Origin: Candidatus Latescibacterota bacterium
GTDB lineage: Bacteria > Latescibacterota > UBA2968 > UBA8231
Direction of reading: 5' to 3'
DNA length: 18,360 nt
Assembly: GCA_021295675.1 (NCBI GenBank)
Contig: JAGWBY010000012.1
Coordinates: forward strand, 3,581-21,940
Both the position numbers and the translations under genes were made by a program. This document shows positions 7,533-14,318 of this stretch, one piece after another; the first letter of the stretch is position 1, and the number at the start of each line of letters is the position of its first letter. The notes under the pieces are model-generated. The model was not told where the DNA came from. It searched no databases and was given only the letters and a program-made list of their open reading frames with translations.

Positions 7533-8117
7533 ATGAGCACGCCTATTGAAGGCAAGGTAGCCGCCATTATCGACGACACAACGCTGGTACTCAACGTCGG
7601 TAGCGAGCAGGGCGTCCAGGAAGGCATGGCCTTTGCCATTTTCGCCTTGCACGGGGAGATCGCAGACCCAGACAGCGGGCAGCCGTTGGGCCGCTGGGAA
7701 GCGGTCAAGGCGCGGGTAGTCGTCACCCATGTGCAAACTCGCCTGTGTACGGTGCGCGCTCCGGTCGTAGGCGAGGTGCCGGTGGTGGGCGATACCCGGC
7801 CCTTGAGCGCGATGATGGTCGAGCACTCGGTGGCTCGCGCCTCGGGCCAAGAGCAGTGGCAGCGGCTGGAGGTGCGAGGGGGCGATGTTCGCGGGCGGCC
7901 CCAGAACCAGCCCATTGCCGTGGGGGACGGAGCGCGGTCGCTGGTGGTGGCCGAGGACGATGCGAGCAAGCCTGCCGCTGAGGAGGATGTGAGCAAGCCG
8001 ACGGTCGAGGACGATGCGAGCAAGTCAGCCGCTGAGGAGGATGTGAGCAAGCCGGCGGTCGAGGACGATGCGAGCAAGTCAGCCGCTGAGGGCGATGCGA
8101 GTAAGTCCGCCGATTAG
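7533..8117 (+). CDS. Hypothetical protein with a beta-rich N-terminal domain and a 9-residue repeat tail
   Basis: I do not recognise this 194-residue protein firmly. Residues 1-90 look beta-rich (GKVAAIIDDTTLVLNVGSEQ, then GVQEGMAFAIF and DPDSGQPLG). This layout resembles the C-terminal domain of the flagellar protein FlgT and related beta-barrel modules that often occur in envelope lipoproteins, but the match is by eye. There is no signal peptide. The last 54 residues are six copies of a 9-residue acidic unit of the type EDDASKxAA/EEDVSKPxV, probably disordered. GGAG at 7520-7523 gives a reasonable ribosome-binding site 9 nt before the ATG. It follows a strong terminator and overlaps the lptE start by 23 nt, so it is probably cotranscribed with lptE. 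Confidence 0.7.
   Translation: MSTPIEGKVAAIIDDTTLVLNVGSEQGVQEGMAFAIFALHGEIADPDSGQPLGRWEAVKARVVVTHVQTRLCTVRAPVVGEVPVVGDTRPLSAMMVEHSVARASGQEQWQRLEVRGGDVRGRPQNQPIAVGDGARSLVVAEDDASKPAAEEDVSKPTVEDDASKSAAEEDVSKPAVEDDASKSAAEGDASKSAD
7953..8114 (+). repeat. In-frame tandem repeat, six 27-nt units (three 54-nt pairs)
   Basis: Six 27-nt units encode alternating EDDASKxAA and EEDVSKPxV. They form a higher-order 54-nt period at 7953-8006, 8007-8060 and 8061-8114. The first two pairs are nearly identical in DNA, which points to recent duplication. The last unit has diverged (EGDASKSAD). The array encodes a spacer-like acidic tail; it is not a CRISPR array, because there are no unique spacers and the frame is open throughout. 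Confidence 0.92.
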
Positions 8118-8595
8118 AACTGCGCTGGCTGCGCTTTGTATCGGAGGATGCGCTTACTATTCGGCCTCCGGCGGCTTGCTGGGAGGCATCCGCAGCATTG
8201 GCATACCCGTGGCCGACAACCAGACCTCGGAGTTTGCCGTGGCCGAGCGTCTAACTGAACTTGCCGATTCGCTCTACACCGAGGATGGCCAGTTGCGAGT
8301 GGTTGACGAAGAAAGCGCCGATGCCCTCTTGCAACTCAACGTGATCTCCATTGAGGACCGCCCCTTTACCTATACGACGGCCGAGCAGACCGAGCAGTAC
8401 CGGTTTGCGGTCTTGGTAGCGGCCGAATTGGTGAGGGTGGAAGATGGGGAAGTGTTGTTGACCTTGTCCGAGCTAGAGGGATGGGCAACTTATGACGCCG
8501 CGCTGGCCGAGGAAGAGGGGCGGGATCCAGCGGTGGAGCGGGCGCTGGACATGGTGCTAGAGGAATTGGTGGATCGGACGACGGCGGGTTGGTAG
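8095..8595 (+). CDS. lptE: LptE-like LPS-assembly lipoprotein
   Basis: A predicted outer-membrane lipoprotein of 166 residues that would plug the LptD barrel for LPS export. MRVSPPIRTALAALCIGG is a signal peptide ending in the lipobox IGGC (C19). The mature part starts CAYYSASGGLLGGIRSIGIP, then VADNQTSEFAVAERLTELA, RVVDEESADALLQLNVI and TYTTAEQTEQYRFAVLV, the layout usual for LptE (FSG, IAVP.F.N, ..LT.., A+A....). It begins inside the last repeat unit of the upstream gene, in a different frame; an alternative ATG at 8068 is also in the array and adds nine residues. A weak GAGGG lies just upstream of 8095. It overlaps the upstream gene by 23 nt, so coupling is likely. Confidence 0.8.
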   Translation: MRVSPPIRTALAALCIGGCAYYSASGGLLGGIRSIGIPVADNQTSEFAVAERLTELADSLYTEDGQLRVVDEESADALLQLNVISIEDRPFTYTTAEQTEQYRFAVLVAAELVRVEDGEVLLTLSELEGWATYDAALAEEEGRDPAVERALDMVLEELVDRTTAGW

Positions 8596-8602
8596 TCAGT
8601 CC

Positions 8603-8641
8603 ACGGCAAGTCAATCGACGTCCGTTTTTTTCCCTACTACA
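8603..8641 (+). terminator. Weak terminator-like element after lptE
   Basis: ACGG (8603-8606) can pair with CCGT (8632-8635) around a small inner GTC/GAC helix, followed by seven T (8635-8641). The stem is short and interrupted. It lies between the convergent lptE and NhaC-type genes, overlapping the 3' end of the latter. Confidence 0.3.
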
Positions 8642-10305
8642 AAGATCGCTGCAACAATCAGGCATAGCCCCACGACCAAGCCAGTGGTCGGCGACCACAG
8701 TAGGGTGCTGCCCAAGTAGCCGCATAGTCCGGCGATCGTCATCGTCGTCAGGGCGTAGGGTATCTGGGTGCGAACGTGGGCTAAGTGGTCGCAGGCCGCG
8801 GCAATGCTGGAGAGGACGGTGGTGTCGCTGATGGGGGAGCAATGGTCGCCGAAGATCGCGCCGTCCAATACGGCAGCGGCGACGAGGACCGTCAGCGCTA
8901 GGCCGCCCAAGTCGTAGGCTACCGGGATCATAGTCGGCAACAGGACGGCCATGGTCGTCCACGAGGTGCCGATGGAGAAGGCGACCACTGCGGCGAGTAG
9001 GAAGACGAGGAGGGGGAGGAAGTGCGGGTCGAGGAAGCCGGAGAGCGCACCGACGATATAGGCCGAAGTCTCAACGGCCTCGCAGGTTTCCTTAATCGCC
9101 CAGGCCAAGATCAAGATCACCAGCGCATAGGAAAAGCCCGTAATGCCGCTCGCCCAAGTCTTGCAGACTTCCACTAGGCCGAGCGGGCGTCTAGGGCTTG
9201 CTTCCTCGCGGCGGGTTAGAGCCAAGACCGCTGCCAGTACCGAGCCAGCTAAGGCGGATAAGAACATCACTTTGGCTCCGTCGGCGTGGGAAAAAACTTG
9301 GATCCAGTAGAGCCGGGCGAAAAAGCCGTGTTCGGCGCGGGCGGCTACCACGGCCGGTGCTTGGCTGGCGTCTAGGTGCATTCCGCCAAGCACGCCAGCG
9401 ACGACGAGGAGGACGGGGCCTGCGGCCACGGCCCAATGAGCGCAGAGGCCGGGGTGCTCGGGGAGTTGGGATGCGTCGCCGGTCATCGGGCGGTCTCCCG
9501 ACGCGAGGACTTGGCCCGTTTGTCGGGCGCGGCGCTCGGCTTTGAGCATGGGGCCAAAATCGCGGCCAGCGACGGTGGAGCACAGCACAAAGGCGAGAGT
9601 TAGCAGACAGTAGAAGCGGGCTGGCAGGGCGCGGAAGAACAGTTCGTAGCCGGAAACCCCCGCGCCGACTTGCTCCATCGCGCTGTCGAACAGCCCTACT
9701 TCAAAGCCGATCCAAGTGCTGACGACCGCGATACCGGCCACGGGGGCAGCGGTAGAATCGACGAGAAAGGCCAATTTTTCGCGCGAGATGCGGAAGCGAT
9801 CGGCGATGGGGCGCATGGTGGTGCCGACGACGAGCGTGTTGGCATAATCGTCGAAGAAGACCGCTAATCCCAACAGCGCGGTGGCCAACCGGGCCGAGCG
9901 CACACCAGCGGCTCGGGCGACTAACAGGTCGGCAATGCCGCGAGTGCCACCGGCGAGCGAGATGACGCGCACCATGCCGATGAGGGAGGCGGTGAAGCCG
10001 AGAATGAAGAGTTGAAAGGAGTCGCGCAGTGGGGTCCAGACAAAGTCTAAGAGCGCGCGCTCTAAGCCGCGGAATGGGATCGCGTAAAAAGGGACGTCTG
10101 CTGGCAAAGAAATGAACGCACCGCCGACGATTGCCAACCCGAGTCCTAGAATCAGGCGACCGGTGGCGACGGCGACCAGAATGGCCGCGGCGGGTGGAAA
10201 GAGGCTCAGTCCGCTCGTTGTACCTTGATCGGGCAGGAGCAGTGCGCCGAGCAGGGCCGCGCCGAGCGCTAGCACTAGGCGGAGAAAGGGAAAGGCGGAG
10301 CGCAC
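8611..10305 (-). CDS. nhaC: NhaC-type Na+/H+ antiporter
   Basis: A 564-residue polytopic inner-membrane protein of the NhaC family, which exchanges sodium for protons. Signature stretches are VFFDDYANTLVVGTTMRPI (D152, D153) followed by ISREKLAFLVDSTAAPVAG, and GDHCSPISDTTVLSS near residues 486-500. Both acidic membrane motifs are intact. The members of this family also include malate-2H+/Na+-lactate exchangers, so the exact ions are not certain. The start is a GTG at 10303-10305, one base after the stop of the displaced symporter tail, which suggests coupled expression with the symporter. I see no Shine-Dalgarno sequence with normal spacing. It ends 15 nt from the convergent lptE. Confidence 0.9.
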   Translation of the reverse strand: MRSAFPFLRLVLALGAALLGALLLPDQGTTSGLSLFPPAAAILVAVATGRLILGLGLAIVGGAFISLPADVPFYAIPFRGLERALLDFVWTPLRDSFQLFILGFTASLIGMVRVISLAGGTRGIADLLVARAAGVRSARLATALLGLAVFFDDYANTLVVGTTMRPIADRFRISREKLAFLVDSTAAPVAGIAVVSTWIGFEVGLFDSAMEQVGAGVSGYELFFRALPARFYCLLTLAFVLCSTVAGRDFGPMLKAERRARQTGQVLASGDRPMTGDASQLPEHPGLCAHWAVAAGPVLLVVAGVLGGMHLDASQAPAVVAARAEHGFFARLYWIQVFSHADGAKVMFLSALAGSVLAAVLALTRREEASPRRPLGLVEVCKTWASGITGFSYALVILILAWAIKETCEAVETSAYIVGALSGFLDPHFLPLLVFLLAAVVAFSIGTSWTTMAVLLPTMIPVAYDLGGLALTVLVAAAVLDGAIFGDHCSPISDTTVLSSIAAACDHLAHVRTQIPYALTTMTIAGLCGYLGSTLLWSPTTGLVVGLCLIVAAIFVVGKKTDVD

Positions 10306-10306
10306 C

Positions 10307-10393
10307 TCAGTCGTCTTGCGGCGGGGATTCGACCTCGCTGGTGGGGACGGTGGACATTTCCAGCTTAAAGGCCAGCAAATACATCATAAACAT
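10307..10393 (-). pseudogene. Out-of-frame C-terminal end of the sodium:solute symporter
   Basis: Starting at overlapping ATG codons around 10382-10393, this frame encodes MFMMYLLAFKLEMSTVP and then an acidic tail ending in PPQDD. That is the usual last half-helix and C-terminus of this type of SSS symporter (of the form MMWFLAYKMEMS). The symporter frame itself stops at 10384-10386 just after GIPTLW. So this is most likely the severed end of the symporter rather than an independent peptide. A short coupled ORF that starts at the TGATG overlap remains possible. Confidence 0.6.
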
Positions 10394-12126
10394 ATCCACA
10401 GCGTGGGGATGCCCAAGGGCCAATGGGCGGGATCGGTCTGATTGCCTAAGACGGCAAAGGGGCCGATGGCGCAGAGGAACCAGACTATCGTCAGAATCCA
10501 GACCGGTTTTTTCCACTTCTTTTTGGCCTCGGGCAGAGCCGTGTGCTCTTTGAGGAAATGGTGGTAGCGATCGCGGTGGGCTAGATGGTTAGCTTCCTTG
10601 GGCTGGGTGAACAAACTGACGATGACGACAATGACCATGTTAAAGAGAATGCCCCAACCGGCGCTGTGGAGTGTGAGCGGATAGCGGCCAATGCCGATGA
10701 TCCCGCCCAACTCGGTTATATAGGTGAAGGTAACGGCGATGAGTCCGGCGATGAGTCCGGCGACGATGGCCTTGGGAGTGAAGAAGCGGATGTAGCAGAT
10801 GCCTAAAAGCGCTGGCCACATCTGGAATCCATACGAAACGGCCAGTCCCCCCAGCAAGACGAGCAGGTCGCCGGAAGCTAGTCCGACTAGCAGGGCTAGG
10901 CTGACGACGACCGCCACAGTCAAGCGGCCGACGAAGACCTGAGCCGAATGCGATGCCTCTTTGTTGAAGAAATGGCGGTAAAGGTCGCGGGTGATAATGC
11001 CGCTAGCCGTGGACATATAGGCGGCCCCGGTCGATTGCATCGCGGCTAGTGCACAGACGGCCAAAAGCCCCAAGAGGAAGGGAAAGCTCTCGGCTAAGGT
11101 GTCGATTAGGTAGGGAACCAAGTGGTCGGATGCGGGCAGGCCGAGGGGTTTAGTCCCTGGGATCAGTTCCATATCGAGCAGCCGGACGCCCAGCCCTTGG
11201 AAGGCGGTAAAAAAGAACAAGATGCCGCCGATGACCAGCGAAGAGGCGAAAACCTGTTGCCAGGGAAAAGGCCGAGGGTCGCGGTTGGCAAAAGCCCACA
11301 TCGAAAAGGCCGGAGCCGACTGGATGCCCATCAACGCGAACATATAGGTCAGGATCATCAGGCCGGTCCAAGGGCCGCCTTGGGCGTCGAAAAACATAGT
11401 GCCAGCGCGTTCTAGCAAAGAGTCTGACTCCGGTCGGGTCGGAATGGCGACCATGTCGGGTTTTTGCTCGGCGAGGCCGACCAACCCCCCCTTGAAGGCC
11501 GTCCAGCCGCCGACCAAGTCGAGGGCAATAAAGCCGAGGACGACGATGCCGAAGGCCAAAAGGATGCACTGGGCGCAGTCAACGTAGGCGACCGAGCGCA
11601 ACCCGCCGGATGCTACATAGATAAAGACGATGACCGAAAGCACAATGGCCCCACCCTCGACAGAGTGGATGAAGGTGCCCTCCAGCGGCGTGCCGGTCGT
11701 CAGGCGGTTGAACAGCAGGCCCGATGCCTTGAGCTGGATGCCGAGATAGGGCACGCTGAAGACGAGCGCGACGATGACGGTGAGGAAGCGCATCGCATCC
11801 GTGCGGTAGTAGTCGCTGAACATCTCACCCGGCGTGATATAGCCAAAGCGCTGGCCCAAAAGCCACTGGCGCTTGAGGAACAACACCCCGGTGAAGGGGA
11901 TGGTGAGCAGGCCGACGTTGTAGATGGTGCCGGGGTGGCCGACGAAGGTCCAGCCGCTAAAGGAGGTGGCGGTAGCGGCCAGCACAAAGACCCACAGGCC
12001 GATACCGCGGCCGGCGATAAAGTAATCCGAGGCCGTCTTAGCCCGGCGAGCTCCTTTGACGCCCCAGAAGATACAGTAAGACCAGTAGCCGACGGTAAAG
12101 AGCAGCAGCCAGACCAGTTTTTCCAT
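10384..12126 (-). CDS. Sodium:solute symporter (SSS family), C-terminus out of frame
   Basis: A 580-residue LeuT-fold transporter with 12 or more hydrophobic segments. It opens with a first membrane helix, then DYFIAGRGIGLWVF and ATATSFSGWTFVG, the sodium-binding region of TM1 in SSS proteins; the A-T/S-S pattern on TM8 is at STGAAYMSTASGI. The substrate cannot be read; the type resembles bacterial PanF/PutP relatives. The frame ends after GIPTLWICL, where family members continue with about ten more residues of the last helix, and the expected end is found in another frame directly downstream. The ATG follows the NTF2-like gene by 3 nt with no Shine-Dalgarno sequence. Loss of the last helix may or may not destroy function. 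Confidence 0.88.
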   Translation of the reverse strand: MEKLVWLLLFTVGYWSYCIFWGVKGARRAKTASDYFIAGRGIGLWVFVLAATATSFSGWTFVGHPGTIYNVGLLTIPFTGVLFLKRQWLLGQRFGYITPGEMFSDYYRTDAMRFLTVIVALVFSVPYLGIQLKASGLLFNRLTTGTPLEGTFIHSVEGGAIVLSVIVFIYVASGGLRSVAYVDCAQCILLAFGIVVLGFIALDLVGGWTAFKGGLVGLAEQKPDMVAIPTRPESDSLLERAGTMFFDAQGGPWTGLMILTYMFALMGIQSAPAFSMWAFANRDPRPFPWQQVFASSLVIGGILFFFTAFQGLGVRLLDMELIPGTKPLGLPASDHLVPYLIDTLAESFPFLLGLLAVCALAAMQSTGAAYMSTASGIITRDLYRHFFNKEASHSAQVFVGRLTVAVVVSLALLVGLASGDLLVLLGGLAVSYGFQMWPALLGICYIRFFTPKAIVAGLIAGLIAVTFTYITELGGIIGIGRYPLTLHSAGWGILFNMVIVVIVSLFTQPKEANHLAHRDRYHHFLKEHTALPEAKKKWKKPVWILTIVWFLCAIGPFAVLGNQTDPAHWPLGIPTLWICL

Positions 12127-12129
12127 GAG

Positions 12130-13044
12130 TTAGTCGGAAAGTTCCAGCCCCAAGTCGAAGACCATGTTGGTAACTTTCCACGAGCCGGAGCGACGGCTCA
12201 GCGTCCAGAACACGTAGCGTTCCTGGTGGTGTTTGGCCGGCCCTTTGACGTGTTCGACAGCCACTTTTTCGCGGGTGACGGCCAATGCTTCGTCGCCGGC
12301 AGGGCCTATGGCCGTGTGGAGCACTTTGCGGTCGAGGTCGTACTGCACGTAAGGTAGCCGCTTGTCGAGCCACTTTTCCAGTTCCTCGCTGCCGCTGAAG
12401 GCGATTTTGTAGGAGGCCGGTTTGAAAGTGCCTAAGGCGTCGTAGCCAGTGAAGTTGGCGTCGAAGAAGCCGAGGATGCCGCTGCCGGCTTCCCACGCTT
12501 GGCTTTCGCGCTGCAACAACTCGGCGATCTCGCCGTTGGCCGGCGTACCAGCCGCGGGCAAGAGCGTATCGCCCAAATCCGCGACCATGCCCGTGGCCAG
12601 CCAGTCGTCCTCTTCCTTGAGGAAGGTCCAGAAGCGGTGGACGACAACCGGCGTGGCCTCGCTGGTCTGGCGATCGACGACGCGCCCGGAATCCACGCTG
12701 GTGGCAATAGCGTGGGTGGCGCGCACTGCGATAAAGGGAACTGTGCGCGCCACCTCGTAGCGCTGAGCGCTGAGATCCGCCGCTAGCTGGCTGGCGAACG
12801 CATCGTGGCTTTCATGCAGGATTGTCCAAGCGCGAGGATCGCCGTTGGCGTGGCCCTCATAGGCGACGAAGCGCGGGTGATACGCCTTGAGCGCTAGTTC
12901 GGCATCGGCGCGGCGATATCCGGAGATGTCGTTGGCGAGGGCTTGGCGGATGAGGAGGGTCTCGGGCGTTTCGCCAGCGCGGCTGGGTGCGGCAAACGGC
13001 GGCAGGGCCAAGAGGACGAACAACAGCAAGATTGCATTTTGCAT
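12130..13044 (-). CDS. Secreted protein with two NTF2-like (SnoaL/DUF4440-type) domains
   Basis: A 304-residue exported protein. The signal peptide is MQNAILLLFVLLALPPFAA followed by PSRA, with cleavage near residue 23. Two cone-shaped NTF2-like modules follow, about 30-155 (start ALANDISGYRRADAELALKA, end RFWTFLKEEDDWLATGMV) and about 170-300 (start ELLQRESQAWEAG, end YVFWTLSRRSGSWKVTNMV). The paired endings F-W-T-F/L ... W-x-x-T-x-M-V show that one is a duplicate of the other. Such domains bind small hydrophobic or carboxylated ligands, or are structural; no catalytic set is obvious. It sits 3 nt before the symporter gene, so a role in presenting a ligand to that transporter is possible but only a guess. 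Confidence 0.72.
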   Translation of the reverse strand: MQNAILLLFVLLALPPFAAPSRAGETPETLLIRQALANDISGYRRADAELALKAYHPRFVAYEGHANGDPRAWTILHESHDAFASQLAADLSAQRYEVARTVPFIAVRATHAIATSVDSGRVVDRQTSEATPVVVHRFWTFLKEEDDWLATGMVADLGDTLLPAAGTPANGEIAELLQRESQAWEAGSGILGFFDANFTGYDALGTFKPASYKIAFSGSEELEKWLDKRLPYVQYDLDRKVLHTAIGPAGDEALAVTREKVAVEHVKGPAKHHQERYVFWTLSRRSGSWKVTNMVFDLGLELSD

Positions 13045-13065
13045 GGCGTGAAAAGGGGGTTAGGG

Positions 13066-13149
13066 TCAACTCGGTCCGAGCTGACCTAAGGCCCACTCGG
13101 CGTAGTAGGAAACGGTGGCGTCGCTGTCGTGGCGCAATTTTTCGAGCTG
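13066..13149 (-). pseudogene. Out-of-frame C-terminal HEAT repeat of the upstream lipoprotein
   Basis: In the frame beginning with CAG at 13149 the sequence reads QLEKLRHDSDATVSYYAEWA, then LGQLGPS and a TGA at 13066-13068. This is a clean second half of a HEAT repeat and a natural end, whereas the annotated frame turns into Pro/Thr/Ser-rich residues here. It shows where the HEAT protein really ended before the frame break. With this tail the gap to the next gene is 21 nt. Confidence 0.75.
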
Positions 13150-14258
13150 GGCGGGCCGAGGGCAATGGCGGCATTGGCGCGCACGTCCGCGACTTCGTCC
13201 GCGGTGGCCGCTAGCAGGGCGCTGAGGGCAGACTGCACGCGCGCTTGGCCCAAGACTTGGGCTGCGCCCGCGCGGGAGAGCGGATCTTCATCGCTGAGAG
13301 CAGCGATGAGTTGCGATTCAACCGCGCCGGATTGTTGCTGGACGTTGGTGAGAAACTTGACGGCATTGGCGCGGAGGATGGAGTCGGTATTGCGCAGGGC
13401 CTCAAAGAGGAACTCGATGCCTTGGCTGCGCCCCATGGTGGCCAAGGCAGCGGCCGTGCTGAAGCGGACCTGATTGCTGGGGTCTTCCAGCAGGTCGGCT
13501 AGGGCGGCCGCTGCGCCTTCGTCGCCGATGTAGCCGAGGGCTTGCGCGGCGCGCTGGCGGTGGACTGGCTCCTCGGCCTCTAGTTGGATGACGAGTTGGT
13601 CTTTGACCTTGGCTACTACTGAGCGCAGTGCGGCTTGGTGAGGACCGACGCGGTCGCTCAGTTCGACGAGCAGCGGGACGCCGAAGTAGCCAGATTCTTC
13701 TAGCCCTTGCAGGGCGGCTTGGGCCAACTCCGGGTCGCTGCTGGCTAGGGCTGCTTCGATTTCACTGGTGCCGAGTTCGTCGTCCATCTTGAGCAGGGCA
13801 ATGGCCGCGTGGATGCGGATGATGGGGTCCTCGTCTTTGAGCTGGACTTTGGCTGCATCCACGCCCGCTTGGACGTAGCCCACTTGGCCCATGGCCCACA
13901 GGCAGGCGATGCGCTCTCGGTCCGTATAGGCGGTGGTGATCCGATCCTTGAGTGCAGCCGTGGCTCCACGTGGCTTGATGTGGCCTAGGGCTCGGGCGCA
14001 GCCGATGCGGAGCTTTTCCTGTTCGTCGCGGAACTCGCGGTAGTTCTCGCCGAGGTACAGGTCGGGATTGAGGCGGGCGATGAGCTGGCGGGCGGCTGGC
14101 CGGCCAATGGCGGCCAATTCGTCGATGGATTGCTGATAGGCCGGCGAATCCACCGGATTGGCAGCCATCTGTTCTAGAAGCTCAACGACCTGTTCTTCGG
14201 TGGTACTACAGGCGCTGAGACTCAATAGAAGCAGGCAGGTTAGGCGCTTGGGGATCAT
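13086..14258 (-). CDS. HEAT-repeat lipoprotein, C-terminus frameshifted
   Basis: A 390-residue envelope protein as it stands. MIPKRLTCLLLLSLSAC is a lipoprotein signal with lipobox LSAC (C17). The rest is a helical solenoid of HEAT/PBS-lyase-like repeats about 31 residues apart (GCARALGHI, ACLWAMGQV, HAAIALLKM, RAAQALGYIG, STAAALATMG, GAAQVLGQA, NAAIALG). After NAAIALG the frame goes off into PPSSKNCATTATPPFPTT and stops at 13086, while the expected last repeat is in another frame (13066-13149). The break is at about 13150-13157 in a GC-rich stretch. Such proteins serve as scaffolds; no partner is evident. No Shine-Dalgarno sequence precedes the ATG. Probably cotranscribed with rarA, 60 nt upstream. 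Confidence 0.85.
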   Translation of the reverse strand: MIPKRLTCLLLLSLSACSTTEEQVVELLEQMAANPVDSPAYQQSIDELAAIGRPAARQLIARLNPDLYLGENYREFRDEQEKLRIGCARALGHIKPRGATAALKDRITTAYTDRERIACLWAMGQVGYVQAGVDAAKVQLKDEDPIIRIHAAIALLKMDDELGTSEIEAALASSDPELAQAALQGLEESGYFGVPLLVELSDRVGPHQAALRSVVAKVKDQLVIQLEAEEPVHRQRAAQALGYIGDEGAAAALADLLEDPSNQVRFSTAAALATMGRSQGIEFLFEALRNTDSILRANAVKFLTNVQQQSGAVESQLIAALSDEDPLSRAGAAQVLGQARVQSALSALLAATADEVADVRANAAIALGPPSSKNCATTATPPFPTTPSGP

Positions 14259-14318
14259 GGTCTATGGCGGGTTAGGGGTGGCGGAATGCGGATAAGGTAA
14301 GCCGTGAGAAGCCATAAA

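Noticed and set aside
7953..8114. Possible CRISPR array or intergenic repeat.
   Set aside because: Units are directly adjacent, in frame, without unique spacers, and encode a regular acidic peptide.
8366..8962. A 198-codon minus-strand ORF across the lptE/nhaC junction.
   Set aside because: Arg/Pro/His-rich shadow overlapping two supported genes; no domain visible.
11464..12357. A 297-codon plus-strand ORF opposite the symporter and NTF2-like genes.
   Set aside because: Its product is a charged, low-hydrophobicity sequence typical of antisense shadows in GC-rich DNA, and both genes on the other strand are recognisable families.
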